Assembly: GCF_002917925.1 (NCBI RefSeq) | Contig: NZ_PPFE01000007.1 | Location: 1 to 64,000, forward strand | Origin: Roseovarius confluentis | GTDB lineage: Bacteria > Pseudomonadota > Alphaproteobacteria > Rhodobacterales > Rhodobacteraceae | DNA length: 64,000 nt | Reading direction: 5' to 3' | Shown: positions 47,118-56,414 of the stretch, in pieces | How positions within the stretch are numbered: position 1 is the first letter of the stretch | Layout: each line of letters starts with the position of its first letter | Program-made: the position numbers and the translations under genes | The notes under the pieces: model-generated | Database searches by the model: none | The model's input: the letters and a program-made list of their open reading frames with translations, nothing else | Told to the model about the DNA's origin: nothing

Positions 47118-47224
47118 AACCATTCGCCTGAGGCCCGAGGCGACAGCAAGGGGCAAAACGCGGACAGCATTCCGCTCACCGCCCCGTCTGGACATCCCCC
47201 GCACTCCGGGATAGCGCCTTCGCC

Positions 47225-48439
47225 ATGCCCACCGTCCGCTTCCTCGACCGCAGCACACCGCCGCATATCTTCACCCTGATCGTGCTGGCAGGGATCTCGA
47301 CGCTGGCGCTCAACATCTTCCTGCCGTCCCTGCCCGGCATGACCGCCTATTTCGAGACCGATTACGGCGTGATGCAACTTGCCGTCGCGGGCTATCTCGG
47401 GATCAACGCCATCCTGCAACTGCTGATCGGCCCGATCTCCGACCGGGTCGGGCGCCGCCCGGTGATCCTTGGCGGGCTGGTGATCTTTCTGCTCGCAACG
47501 CTTGGCTGCCTGCTGTCGACCAACATCTGGATCTTCCTGATCTTCCGCATGTTCCAGGGCGGCATCGTCGCCGCGATGGTCCTGTCGCGCGCCGTGGTGC
47601 GCGACATGGTCCCGGCCGACCGGGCCGCTTCGATGATCGGCTATGTCACCATGGGCATGTCGGTCGTGCCCATGATCGGCCCGGCCATCGGCGGTGCGCT
47701 GGATGCCGCCTTCGGCTGGCACGGCAGCTTCTGGGCGCTTTTCGCCATGGCCGCGGCCGTCCTCTGGCTGGTCTGGAACGACCTCGGCGAAACCGCCCCG
47801 CTCGAAGGCCGCACCTTCCGCGACCAGTTCGTCGAATACCCCGAACTTTTCACTTCCTACCGCTTCTGGGGCTACGCGCTGGCCGCCGCGCTCTCCTCCG
47901 GCGCCTTCTTCGCCTACCTGGGCGGCGCGCCCTTCGTGGGCACAGAGGTTTTCGGACTCAGCCCGTCGGAACTCGGCCTCTTCTTCGGCGCCCCCGCCGT
48001 TGGCTATTTCACCGGCAACTTCCTGTCGGGCCGCTTCTCCACCCGGATCGGCATCAACCGCATGGTCTTCTACGGCGCGCTCGCCAACGCCATCGGCCAC
48101 GGCATCAACCTCGCCACACTCTATGCCGGGATCAGCACGCCGGTCACCTTCTTCGGCCTGATGACATTGATGGGCCTCGGCAACGGCATGACCATCCCCA
48201 ACGCCACCGCCGGCGCGCTGTCCGTCCGCCCCAGCCTCGCGGGCACCGCCAGCGGCCTTGCCGGCTTCCTGATGATCGGCGGCGGCGCCGGGCTTTCGGC
48301 TCTGGCCGGTGCCCTGCTGGGCCCCGGCACCGGGGCCTTCCCGCTGGTGTGGCTGATGCTGCTGACGGCCATTGGCGGCATCCTCGCCATTACACTCGTC
48401 ATCCTGCGCGAACGGCAGTTGGGCGCGCCCTCTATCTGA
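47225..48439 (+). CDS. Bcr/CflA-family MFS drug efflux transporter
   Basis: A 404-residue twelve-helix transporter. It has the MFS motif A GPISDRVGRRPVILGG between helices 2 and 3 and motif C-like VPMIGPAIGGALDAAFGW, plus ISTLALNIFLPSLPGMTAYF at the start, typical for Bcr/CflA/Bmr-like exporters of chloramphenicol, bicyclomycin and others. Located between the unknown 46818 gene and pccR. Confidence 0.9.
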   Translation: MPTVRFLDRSTPPHIFTLIVLAGISTLALNIFLPSLPGMTAYFETDYGVMQLAVAGYLGINAILQLLIGPISDRVGRRPVILGGLVIFLLATLGCLLSTNIWIFLIFRMFQGGIVAAMVLSRAVVRDMVPADRAASMIGYVTMGMSVVPMIGPAIGGALDAAFGWHGSFWALFAMAAAVLWLVWNDLGETAPLEGRTFRDQFVEYPELFTSYRFWGYALAAALSSGAFFAYLGGAPFVGTEVFGLSPSELGLFFGAPAVGYFTGNFLSGRFSTRIGINRMVFYGALANAIGHGINLATLYAGISTPVTFFGLMTLMGLGNGMTIPNATAGALSVRPSLAGTASGLAGFLMIGGGAGLSALAGALLGPGTGAFPLVWLMLLTAIGGILAITLVILRERQLGAPSI

Positions 48440-48460
48440 ACCCTGCCCTTGCGCACACGG

Positions 48461-48477
48461 CTTTGCAAATCTAAACC
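48461..48477 (+). promoter_or_regulatory. TTTGCAA-NN-CTGCAAA half-degenerate motif before pccR
   Basis: CTTTGCAAATCTAAACC keeps the left part TTTGCAA-AT-CT, with AAA in place of GCAAA. It lies 34-50 bases before the pccR start, right next to site B. Confidence 0.45.
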
Positions 48478-48483
48478 TTCGCT

Positions 48484-48500
48484 TACGCAAACCTGCAAAG
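48484..48500 (+). promoter_or_regulatory. TTTGCAA-NN-CTGCAAA motif before pccR (site B)
   Basis: TACGCAAACCTGCAAAG matches the motif with one change in the left half. It lies 11-27 bases before the pccR start codon, a place where binding would block transcription or translation initiation: likely autorepression. Confidence 0.55.
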
Positions 48501-48510
48501 CGAGCCACCC

Positions 48511-49911
48511 ATGGCCACCCAGAAACTCTATGCCGGCGCCAAGCTGCGCGAGACGCGCCAGCGCCTCGCCCTGACGCAAAAGGATTTCGCCGCCAAGCTC
48601 GGCGTCTCCCTGCCCTACCTGAACCAGATGGAGAACAACAATCGCCCGGTCTCCACCACGGTCATCCTCGCCCTGGCGCAGGAATTCGGCTTCGACGTCA
48701 CGGAACTGGCCACCGGCGACGCAGAACGGCTGGTGACGGACATGCGCGAGGCGATGGCCGATGCCGTCTTCGCCGACGACACGCCCAGCCTCAGCGACCT
48801 GCGCCTGACCGCCTCCAACGCCCCCGCCATGGCCCGCGCCTTTCTCGAACTGCACCGCGCCTACCGCGACACCCACGAACGCCTCGCCTCCCTCGACGAG
48901 GCGCTGGGGCGCGAGGATGCCCGCCCCCAGACCTCTCCCTGGGATGAGGTGCGCGACTTCTTCCATTACTGCGACAACTACATCGACGCCGTCGACCGCG
49001 CAGCGGAACATTTCGCCGGCCCCGCCTCCGGTCCCCGCCGCATCACCGACCTGGCCGAGGCGCGGCTGGATGCGCTCGGCATCAAGGTCGTGGACAGCGA
49101 CGACCCGAGGATGCGCCACTACGACCGCGACGCGCGCATCCTGTACCTCTCGAACCACGCCGAGCCCGAGACCCGCCGCTTTCAGCTCCTCCTGCAAGTG
49201 GCTCTGCTGACACAGGAAAAGCTGATCGAGGCCACGCTCGACTTCGCCCGGTTCCAGTCCGACGCGGCGCGCGACATCGCCAAGATCGGCCTTGCGAACT
49301 ACTTCGCCGGGGCGGCGCTGATGCCCTACACGGCGTTCCTTCAGGCGGCGCAAGACCACCGGCACGACCTCGAACGCCTCGCCACCCGCTTCGGCGCGTC
49401 CATCGAACAAGTCTGCCATCGCCTCTCGACCCTGCAACGCCCCGGCGCCAAGGGTGTGCCCTTCTTCTTCGTCCGGGTCGACCAGGCCGGTACGATCACC
49501 AAACGCCACTCCGCCACGCGGCTGCAATTCGCCCGCTTCGGCGGCGCCTGCCCGCTCTGGAACGTCCACCGCGCGTTCGAGACCCCCGGCCGCTTCCTGC
49601 GCCAGCTGGCCGAAACCCCCGACGGCGTGCGCTACATCAGCCTTGCCCGCGACGTCTCCAAGCGCGGCGGGCACTTTGGCGCCCCCGTCCGCCGCTTCGC
49701 CATCGCCCTCGGCTGCGAGGTGAAACACGCCGACGCCCTGGTCTACGCCGACGACCTCGACCTGACGCTCTCACAAGCCTACGAGCCCATCGGCATCTCC
49801 TGCCGCATCTGCGAGCGCACGCACTGTCACCAGCGCTCGGTCCCGCCCCTGGAACGCCGTCTGCAAGTCACCCCCGACGAACGCGGCGTTCTGCCCTACA
49901 AGGTAGGATAG
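48511..49911 (+). CDS. pccR: PccR/ScfR-type regulator of propionate metabolism
   Basis: A 466-residue protein of the short-chain fatty acyl transcriptional regulator family. Residues 7-66 are a XRE-type HTH (GAKLRETRQRLALTQKDFAAKLGVSLPYLNQMENNNRPV). The middle is an ImmA/IrrE-like and ligand-sensing region (ILYLSNHAEPETRRFQLLLQVALLTQEKL). The last about 60 residues have Cys431-x2-Cys434-x4-Cys439 (CRICERTHC), a DUF2083-like metal-binding motif. In Rhodobacter, PccR is known to activate pccB and to sense propionyl-CoA level. It is close to pccB here. Confidence 0.88.
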   Translation: MATQKLYAGAKLRETRQRLALTQKDFAAKLGVSLPYLNQMENNNRPVSTTVILALAQEFGFDVTELATGDAERLVTDMREAMADAVFADDTPSLSDLRLTASNAPAMARAFLELHRAYRDTHERLASLDEALGREDARPQTSPWDEVRDFFHYCDNYIDAVDRAAEHFAGPASGPRRITDLAEARLDALGIKVVDSDDPRMRHYDRDARILYLSNHAEPETRRFQLLLQVALLTQEKLIEATLDFARFQSDAARDIAKIGLANYFAGAALMPYTAFLQAAQDHRHDLERLATRFGASIEQVCHRLSTLQRPGAKGVPFFFVRVDQAGTITKRHSATRLQFARFGGACPLWNVHRAFETPGRFLRQLAETPDGVRYISLARDVSKRGGHFGAPVRRFAIALGCEVKHADALVYADDLDLTLSQAYEPIGISCRICERTHCHQRSVPPLERRLQVTPDERGVLPYKVG

Positions 49912-49937
49912 CCGCGCGGCAGCCCTTGAACCCACCC

Positions 49938-49958
49938 GTCCCGGACTTGATCCGGGAC
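49938..49958. repeat. CCCGGACTTGATCCGGG dispersed palindrome
   Basis: GTCCCGGA-CTTGA-TCCGGGAC, an 8-bp perfect inverted repeat. It is one of the common alphaproteobacterial short dispersed palindromes as far as I know. It lies 26 bases after the pccR stop. Confidence 0.7.
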
Positions 49959-49965
49959 CTCTTGC

Positions 49966-49988
49966 GTAGGGTGGGTTTCCAACCCACC
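49966..49988. repeat. GTAGGGTGGG-type palindrome, copy 4
   Basis: GTAG followed by GGTGGGTT-TCC-AACCCACC, 8-bp perfect arms, eight bases after the previous palindrome. The two repeats and the terminator at 49995-50024 fill the gap between convergent pccR and the solute-binding protein gene. Confidence 0.75.
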
Positions 49989-49994
49989 ACCCCC

Positions 49995-50024
49995 AAAAAA
50001 GAAAACCCCCGGCCAAACCGGGGG
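49995..50024 (-). terminator. Rho-independent terminator of the solute-binding protein gene
   Basis: CCCCCGG-CCAAA-CCGGGGG on plus; read on minus it is followed by TTTTCTTTTTT. It lies 31 bases after the stop codon of the binding-protein gene. Confidence 0.9.
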
Positions 50025-50054
50025 TCCTCCAATGCTCACGGATAAAGCCTGAAA

Positions 50055-51611
50055 TCAGGCCATCCACCAGCGCTCCATCCAGCGCTCGCCGTCCATTTCC
50101 CAGTTCGACGCCATTTCGCCGTGCGCGACCTTGTCGCCGACCGCGAAGACATAGTTGGCAAACATCGGGATCACGACGCCGCCCTGGTTGGCCACCAGGT
50201 CCTGCATCTCGTAATACATCTCCCGGCGCTTGTCCTCGTCCAGCTCGGCGCGGGCCTTGACCAGCAGCTCCTCGAACCGGTCATTGCACCAGAAGCTGTC
50301 ATTCCACGCCGCCCCGCACTGGTAGGCGGTGGCGAACATCTGGTCCTCGACCGGACGGCCGCCCCAGTAGACGGCGGTGAACGGCTTCTTCATCCACACG
50401 TCCGACCAGTAGCCGTCCTTGGGTTCGCGCACCACGTTGATGTTGATGCCCGCTTCCTTGGCCGAGGCCTGGTACAAAATTGCCGCATCCACCGCGCCGC
50501 TGAACGCCGCATCCGACGACGACAGGTTGATGTCGATGCTGTCCAGACCGGCTTCCTTGAGGTGGAACTTCGCCTTGTCGGGGTCGTACGTCTTCTGCTC
50601 CATCTCGGAGTTATGATAGCGCTGACCCTCGCCGATGGGATGGTCATTCCCGACCGAGCCATAACCGAACAGGATCTTCTCGACCATTTCCTCGCGGTTG
50701 ATCCCCCATTTCAGGGCCTGACGGATGTTGTTGTCCGTGTAAGGATCGGTGTTGGTGGACATCGCGAAGGTGTAATGCTGCGTGCCCGCGACCGACTCGA
50801 TGCTCACGCCGGGGTTGCGGCCCAGCAGGTTCGCGGCCTTCAGGTCGACCCGGTCGATCGCATGCACGTCGCCCGAGACCAGCGCCGTGGTCCGCGCGTT
50901 CTGGTCCACCACGCACAGCATCTCGATCGTGTCGAACCACGCCACGTCGTCGCGCCAGTGGTTCGGGTTGCGCTCGAACTGGCTGCTCACCCCGGCGTCG
51001 AAATTCTTCAGGATGTAGCTGCCGCAGCCATTGCCGGACTGCCAGTCGATACCGTCTTCCGTCGCCGGGCAGACCACCAGGTGATAATCCGACAGGATGA
51101 ACGGGAAGTCGGCGTTGCCGCCATCCAGCGTGAAGACGACCGTGTCGTCGCCCTCGGTGGTGATGTCGGCGATCGGCGCCACGATCGGCCCCGCGGCCGA
51201 GGTCGAATTCTCGCCCCGGTGATGGTTGATCGACGCCACCACGTCCTCCACGGTCAGCGACTTGCCGTCATGGAACGTCACGCCCTGGCGGATCTTGAAG
51301 CGCCACTCGCTGGCATCCTCCGACGCTTCCCAGCTTTCGGCCAGTTCCGGCACCAGCGAGCCGTCGGGGGCAACTTCGGTCAGACGCCCGTGAACGCCAA
51401 AGCCCAGCGCCAGCATGTAACCGTTCTCCCACTGGCCCGGGTCCAGCGTGTCCGTCGTCTGGCCGTGACCCTTGGCCACGCGCAGGTCACCGCCGCGTTT
51501 CGGCGTGCTCTGGGCGAAGGCGCCCATCGGCAGGGCCGCCGCGGCACCCGCCGCGACCGTGGTTTTCAGAAATCCGCGACGGTCCAGAAGTCCGCCTTTG
51601 ATCAATGACAT
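50055..51611 (-). CDS. ABC transporter substrate-binding protein (SBP_bac_5, Tat-exported)
   Basis: A 518-residue periplasmic binding protein. The N-terminus carries a Tat motif (DRRGFLKTTVAAGAAAALPMGAFAQ), so it is exported folded. DLRVAKGHGQTTDTLDPGQW and WEASEDASEWRFKIRQGVTFHDGKSLTVEDVVASINH are the DppA/OppA/NikA-type signatures. No permease or ATPase genes lie beside it. Being divergent from betI-betC-GST-betA, a compound linked to choline, e.g. choline sulfate, is a plausible ligand. GGGAG precedes the ATG by eight bases. Confidence 0.9.
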   Translation of the reverse strand: MSLIKGGLLDRRGFLKTTVAAGAAAALPMGAFAQSTPKRGGDLRVAKGHGQTTDTLDPGQWENGYMLALGFGVHGRLTEVAPDGSLVPELAESWEASEDASEWRFKIRQGVTFHDGKSLTVEDVVASINHHRGENSTSAAGPIVAPIADITTEGDDTVVFTLDGGNADFPFILSDYHLVVCPATEDGIDWQSGNGCGSYILKNFDAGVSSQFERNPNHWRDDVAWFDTIEMLCVVDQNARTTALVSGDVHAIDRVDLKAANLLGRNPGVSIESVAGTQHYTFAMSTNTDPYTDNNIRQALKWGINREEMVEKILFGYGSVGNDHPIGEGQRYHNSEMEQKTYDPDKAKFHLKEAGLDSIDINLSSSDAAFSGAVDAAILYQASAKEAGININVVREPKDGYWSDVWMKKPFTAVYWGGRPVEDQMFATAYQCGAAWNDSFWCNDRFEELLVKARAELDEDKRREMYYEMQDLVANQGGVVIPMFANYVFAVGDKVAHGEMASNWEMDGERWMERWWMA

Positions 51612-51914
51612 GTCATGTTCTCCCTTGTTGACACGATACTGTTTTATGCTCTGCGCATGACGCGCATATGTCTCGGATGGTCCGATGCGTCCCGGCGCGG
51701 GCTTGTCGTACACGCAGCGCCTCGCGTCGGTCCGGAATGTCCGGAAACGACATTGCGGCAACCTTAGACGCCACGCACGACCACGTGCAACGCGAAAGCT
51801 ACGGACATCCCATCCTTACTCCCCAGCCTTCTGTTGGTGCCGACAATACGTTTATTGATTGACGAGTCAATCAAAACTCAATACCGACTCCCGTTATCAC
51901 CTTCGGAGGACGAA
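51612..51914. other. Divergent control region of the binding protein gene and betI
   Basis: About 300 bases holding the two promoters, the BetI-like operator at 51855-51874, and a strong ribosome binding site at 51904-51910. The region is richer in A/T near the operator. I see no gene in it. Confidence 0.6.
51855..51874. promoter_or_regulatory. BetI-like operator
   Basis: TTGATTGAC-GA-GTCAATCAA, a 9-bp perfect inverted repeat with a two-base centre. It resembles the known BetI site of E. coli and rhizobia (TTGATTGG-AC-like arms) and lies 41 bases before the betI start codon. Choline would lift the repression. Confidence 0.8.
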
Positions 51915-52505
51915 TTGCCCAAGATCGGAATGGAACCGCTTCGGCGCTCGGCGCTGGTCGAGGCCACGATCCACGAGATCGGCGCGCGCGGCTCGCTCGA
52001 CGTGACCGTCAGCCAGATCGCCCGCCGCGCCGGCATGTCCTCGGCGCTGGCGCATCACTATTTCGGCTCCAAGGAACAGATCTTCGCCGCCGCCATGCGC
52101 CACATCCTCACCCTCTACGGGGCCGAGGTGCGCGGCGCGCTCATCATGGCCAGGACGCCCCGCCAGCGGCTCGAGGCGATCGTCCGCGCCAGCTTCGCCC
52201 CCGGCCAGTTCCGCGACGAGATGATCGCCGCCTGGCTCAACTTCTACGTCCAGGCCCAGAAATCCGACGAGGCGCGCCGCCTTCTGCATGTCTACCACCG
52301 CCGCCTGCGCTCCAATCTGCACCACGCCTTCCGCCAGCTTGCCCCGGCGGAAGAGGCCCGCACCCTCACGCGCGGTCTGGCCGCGATGATCGACGGTCTT
52401 TATATCCGGCAGGCGCTGCACAGCGCACCGCTCTCGGGCGAAACCGCCATCGGTGTGCTGCTGCACTACATCGACACCTCACTCCCGGAAGGCGCCCCTA
52501 CATGA
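51915..52505 (+). CDS. betI: Choline-responsive repressor BetI
   Basis: A 196-residue TetR-family repressor of choline-to-betaine genes. I set the start at the TTG at 51915 (MPKIGMEPLRRSALVEATI) because this is the BetI beginning and CGGAGGA is only four bases upstream; the open frame runs 27 residues further back with no support. The HTH VTVSQIARRAGMSSALAHHYFGSKEQIF is standard for BetI. Overlaps betC as ATGA. Confidence 0.93.
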   Translation: MPKIGMEPLRRSALVEATIHEIGARGSLDVTVSQIARRAGMSSALAHHYFGSKEQIFAAAMRHILTLYGAEVRGALIMARTPRQRLEAIVRASFAPGQFRDEMIAAWLNFYVQAQKSDEARRLLHVYHRRLRSNLHHAFRQLAPAEEARTLTRGLAAMIDGLYIRQALHSAPLSGETAIGVLLHYIDTSLPEGAPT

Positions 52506-54016
52506 CACGTCCCAATATCCTCATCTTCATGGTCGACCAGCTGAACGGAAAATTCTTTCCCGACGGCCCCGCCGACTGGCTGCACGCGCCCAACCTCAAG
52601 GCGCTCGCCGCCCGCTCGACCCGGTTCAAGAACGCCTACACCGCCTCGCCGCTCTGCGCGCCCGGCCGCGCCAGTTACATGTCCGGCCTCCTGCCGTCGC
52701 GCAGCCGCGTCTATGACAACGCCGCCGAATTCTCCGCCGACATTCCCACCTACGCGCACCACCTGCGCCGCGCGGGCTACCAGACCTGCCTGTCGGGCAA
52801 GATGCACTTCGTCGGCCCCGACCAGCTTCACGGCTTCGAGGAACGCCTGACCACCGACATCTACCCCGCCGATTTCGGCTGGACGCCCGACTACCGCAAA
52901 CCGGGCGAGCGGATCGACTGGTGGTACCACAACATGGGCTCGGTCACCGGCTCCGGCGTGGCCGAAATTTCCAACCAGATGGAATATGACGACGAGGTCG
53001 CTTATAACGCCACCCGCAAGGTCTATGACTACGGGCGCGGCAAGGACGACCGCCCGTGGTGCCTGACGGTCAGCTTCACCCACCCGCACGATCCTTACGT
53101 CGCGCGCAAGAAATACTGGGACCTCTACGAAGACTGCGAGCACCTCCTGCCCGAAGTGCCCGCGATGGATTACGAGGATCACGACCCCCACTCCCAGCGC
53201 ATCTTCGACGCCAACGACTGGCGCAGCTTCGATATCACCGAAGAGGACATCCGCCGCTCCCGCCGCGCCTATTTCGCCAACATCTCCTATCTCGACGACA
53301 AGATCGGCGAGGTGATGGAGGCCCTGCGCGGCACGCGCCAAGAGGAGGACACCATCATCCTCTTCGTTTCCGACCACGGCGACATGCTGGGCGAGCGCGG
53401 CCTGTGGTTCAAGATGTCCTTCTTCGAGGGCTCGTCGCGGGTGCCACTCATGATCTCCGCCCCGTCGATGAAACCCGGCCTCGTCACCGAGCCGGTCAGC
53501 AACATCGACGTCTGCCCCACCCTGTGCGACCTCGCCGGCGTGGACATGTCCGAGGTCATGCCCTGGGTCGCCGGCGAAAGCCTCGTGCCGACGGGACAGG
53601 GCTCAGCCCGCAAAAGCCCCGTCGCCATGGAATACGCCGCCGAGGCCTCCTATTCGCCGCTCGTCGCCCTGCGGCACGGACGCTGGAAATACACCAACTG
53701 CGCGCTCGACCCCGAACAGCTCTTCGACCTTGACGCCGACCCGTACGAGCTCACCAACCTGGCCGAAGACCCCGCGCACAAGGCCACCCTCGAACGCTTC
53801 CGCGTCGAGGCCGCCGCCCGCTGGGACCTAGAGGCGTTCGATGCCCAGGTCCGCGAAAGCCAGGCCCGCCGCTGGGTCGTCTACGAGGCGCTGCGCCAGG
53901 GCGGCTACTTCCCGTGGGACTACCAGCCGCTGCAAAAGGCCTCTGAGCGCTACATGCGCAACCACATGGACCTCAACGTGGTCGAGGAAAACGCCCGCTA
54001 CCCGAGGGGCGAATGA
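52502..54016 (+). CDS. betC: Choline-sulfatase
   Basis: A 504-residue type I sulfatase hydrolysing choline-O-sulfate to choline and sulfate. Cys52-x-Pro-x-Arg56 (SPLCAPGRASYMSG) is the formylglycine site. Asp12/Gln13 near the start, the conserved SDHGDMLGERGLWFK region and a C-terminal choline-sulfatase tail (WDLEAFDAQVRESQARRWVVYEALRQGGYFPWDYQPLQKASERYMRNHMDL) clinch the type. No signal peptide, so cytoplasmic. A maturase (formylglycine-generating) is not in the window. Confidence 0.96.
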   Translation: MTRPNILIFMVDQLNGKFFPDGPADWLHAPNLKALAARSTRFKNAYTASPLCAPGRASYMSGLLPSRSRVYDNAAEFSADIPTYAHHLRRAGYQTCLSGKMHFVGPDQLHGFEERLTTDIYPADFGWTPDYRKPGERIDWWYHNMGSVTGSGVAEISNQMEYDDEVAYNATRKVYDYGRGKDDRPWCLTVSFTHPHDPYVARKKYWDLYEDCEHLLPEVPAMDYEDHDPHSQRIFDANDWRSFDITEEDIRRSRRAYFANISYLDDKIGEVMEALRGTRQEEDTIILFVSDHGDMLGERGLWFKMSFFEGSSRVPLMISAPSMKPGLVTEPVSNIDVCPTLCDLAGVDMSEVMPWVAGESLVPTGQGSARKSPVAMEYAAEASYSPLVALRHGRWKYTNCALDPEQLFDLDADPYELTNLAEDPAHKATLERFRVEAAARWDLEAFDAQVRESQARRWVVYEALRQGGYFPWDYQPLQKASERYMRNHMDLNVVEENARYPRGE

Positions 54017-54663
54017 TGCTCACCGTCTATGGCCGCGCCACCTCCTCCAACGTGCAACTGGTCATGTGGACCCTCGCCGAGCTTGGCCTCGACTGCGAGC
54101 GGCTCGACTATGGCCACGCCCATGGCGGCCTCGACACGCCCGAATTCGGGTCGATGAACCCGCACCGCAAGGTCCCCGTCTTGCGCGACGGCGACCTCGT
54201 GGTCTGGGAAAGCACCGCCATCCTGCGCTACCTCGCGTCGCGCTACGGCGACGGCGGCGCCTTCTGGCCCGCCGATCCTGCCTTGCGCGCGCCCGTCGAC
54301 ATGTGGGCCGAATGGGCCAAGAGCACGCTGGTCGCAGGCTTCACCCACCCCATATTCTGGCCCCGCGTCCGCACACCCGCCGCCGACCGCGACGAGGCCC
54401 GCCTCGCCGCCGCCATCACCGCTTTCGACGGCCACCTCGCGCGCCTCGCCGACCAGCTCGACGCACAGCCCTACATCTGCGGCGACCACTTCACCGCCGC
54501 CGACATCGTCGCGGGTCACCTGCTTTTCCGCTGGTTCACTATCGACGTCCCCCGCGCCGCCAACCCGACGGTCGAGGCCTATTACAACCGCCTCACCCAG
54601 CGCCCCGCCTACCAGACCCACGTCATGGTCCCCTACGACGCGCTGCGGGTGGAGGGCGCCTGA
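54013..54663 (+). CDS. Glutathione S-transferase family protein
   Basis: A 216-residue GST: N-terminal thioredoxin fold with [32 protein letters not shown], conserved NPHRKVPVL (cis-Pro) and [15 protein letters not shown], then the all-alpha domain with [15 protein letters not shown]. It overlaps betC as TGATG and is placed between betC and betA. No direct role in betaine synthesis is known; probably a detoxifying or redox accessory. The start may be 54013 or 54016. Confidence 0.9.
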   Translation: MMLTVYGRATSSNVQLVMWTLAELGLDCERLDYGHAHGGLDTPEFGSMNPHRKVPVLRDGDLVVWESTAILRYLASRYGDGGAFWPADPALRAPVDMWAEWAKSTLVAGFTHPIFWPRVRTPAADRDEARLAAAITAFDGHLARLADQLDAQPYICGDHFTAADIVAGHLLFRWFTIDVPRAANPTVEAYYNRLTQRPAYQTHVMVPYDALRVEGA

Positions 54664-54697
54664 TGCGTCTTCCTCTGGCCATAAATATCCGCGGGGG

Positions 54698-54715
54698 TTG
54701 GGGGCTGGCCCCCAA
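54698..54715. repeat. GGGGGC/GCCCCC hairpin before betA
   Basis: TTGGGGGC-TG-GCCCCCAA, 8-bp perfect arms, 31 bases ahead of the betA start. CTGGCCATAAATATCC just upstream (from about 54675) is a degenerate relative of the 6175/9368 element. Confidence 0.6.
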
Positions 54716-54745
54716 TCCGAGCCCACCATCCAAGCGAGGTTCCTG

Positions 54746-56401
54746 ATGCAAGCCGATTACGTCATCGTCGGGGCCGGCAGCGCCGGGTGCGCCATGGCCT
54801 ACCGCCTGTCCGAGGCGGGCCATTCCGTGCTCGTGATCGAACATGGCGGCACCGATGCCGGCCCCTTCATCCAGATGCCCGGCGCGCTCAGCTACCCGAT
54901 GAACATGAAGATGTACGATTGGGGCTACCGTACCGAACCCGAACCGCATCTTGGGGGTCGCCGCCTCGCCGCCCCGCGCGGCAAGGTCATCGGCGGGTCC
55001 TCCTCGATCAACGGCATGGTCTACGTGCGCGGCCACGCCCGCGACTTCGACCACTGGCGCGACGAAGGCGCCACCGGCTGGGGCTATGCCGACGTCCTGC
55101 CCTACTACAAGCGCCTGGAAAACTGGACCGATGCCGGCCATGGCGGCGACCCCGACTGGCGCGGTTCCGACGGCCCGCTGCACGTCACCCGCGGCCAGAT
55201 GGCCAACCCCCTCACCCGCGCCTTCATCGAGGCCGGCGAACAGGCCGGCTATCCCGTCACCCCCGACTATAACGGCGAACAGCAGGAAGGCTTTGCGCCC
55301 TTCGAGATGACCGTCCACAAGGGCCAGCGCTGGTCTGCCGCCAACGCCTACCTCAAGCCTGCCCTGAAGACCGGCAAATGTGACGTCGTCCGCGGCCTCG
55401 CCGCCCGCGTCGTGTTCGAGGACGGCCGCGCGGTTGGCGTTGAGGTCACCCGCAAGGGACGCCAGGAGATCATCCGCGCAAACGCCGAGGTGATCCTCTC
55501 GGCCTCCGCCTTCAACTCGCCCAAGCTTCTGATGCTCTCCGGCATCGGCCCGGGCGCACATCTCGCCGAACACGGTATCGACGTGATCGCCGACCGCCCC
55601 GGCGTCGGAGCGAATCTTCAGGACCATCTGGAGGTCTACGTCCAGATGGCCGCCTCCCAACCGGTCAGCCTCTACAAGTACTGGAACCTGCCCGGCAAGG
55701 CGCTCGTCGGCCTCACCTGGCTGCTGGGCAAGACCGGCCCCGGTGCCACGAACCAGTTCGAATCCTGCGGATTCATCCGCTCGGCGGCGGGCGTGGATTA
55801 CCCCGACCTGCAATTCCACTTCCTGCCCATCGCCGTGCGCTATGACGGACAGGCGGCGGCCGAAGGCCACGGATACCAGGCCCATGTCGGCCCCATGCGT
55901 TCCGAGAGCCGCGGGCACGTCACCCTCAATTCCGCCGACCCCGCCGCGCCGCCGAAGATCTTCTTCAACTACATGAGCTGCGACAGCGACTGGCAGGATT
56001 TCCGCCGCGCCATCCGTCTCACGCGCGAGGTCTTCGCCCAGGACGCCTTTGCTCCGTTCTCAAAACACGAGATTCAGCCCGGCGCGGACGTGCAGTCCGA
56101 CGACCAGATCGACGATTTCATCCGCGAACACGCCGAAAGCGCCTATCACCCCTGCGGCACCTGCCGCATGGGCCGGGCGGACGATCCGCGCAGCGTCGTG
56201 GACCCCGAGGGCCGCGTGATCGGCGTTTCGGGCCTGCGCGTCGCCGACAGCTCGGTCTTTCCGCGCATTCCCAACGGCAACCTCAACGCGCCCTCGATCA
56301 TGGTAGGCGAGAAGATGGCCGATCTCGTCCTCGACCGCGCGCTTCCCGCAGACAACGCCCAGGCCTGGATTCACCCCGACTGGCAGACCGCGCAACGCTG
56401 A
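54746..56401 (+). CDS. betA: Choline dehydrogenase BetA
   Basis: A 551-residue GMC flavoenzyme oxidising choline to betaine aldehyde at the membrane. FAD motif G9-A-G-S-A-G14, [26 protein letters not shown], and the active-site His468 in [12 protein letters not shown] with [17 protein letters not shown] near 510 are as in other BetA proteins. AGCGAGG ahead of the ATG is a modest ribosome binding site. The gene for betaine aldehyde dehydrogenase (betB) does not follow in the window. Confidence 0.94.
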   Translation: MQADYVIVGAGSAGCAMAYRLSEAGHSVLVIEHGGTDAGPFIQMPGALSYPMNMKMYDWGYRTEPEPHLGGRRLAAPRGKVIGGSSSINGMVYVRGHARDFDHWRDEGATGWGYADVLPYYKRLENWTDAGHGGDPDWRGSDGPLHVTRGQMANPLTRAFIEAGEQAGYPVTPDYNGEQQEGFAPFEMTVHKGQRWSAANAYLKPALKTGKCDVVRGLAARVVFEDGRAVGVEVTRKGRQEIIRANAEVILSASAFNSPKLLMLSGIGPGAHLAEHGIDVIADRPGVGANLQDHLEVYVQMAASQPVSLYKYWNLPGKALVGLTWLLGKTGPGATNQFESCGFIRSAAGVDYPDLQFHFLPIAVRYDGQAAAEGHGYQAHVGPMRSESRGHVTLNSADPAAPPKIFFNYMSCDSDWQDFRRAIRLTREVFAQDAFAPFSKHEIQPGADVQSDDQIDDFIREHAESAYHPCGTCRMGRADDPRSVVDPEGRVIGVSGLRVADSSVFPRIPNGNLNAPSIMVGEKMADLVLDRALPADNAQAWIHPDWQTAQR

Positions 56402-56414
56402 TCCCCGCGCCGGT

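Noticed and set aside
50121..51608. A 495-residue plus-strand frame opposite the binding protein gene
   Set aside because: Antisense shadow; the minus-strand gene has a Tat signal and family motifs.
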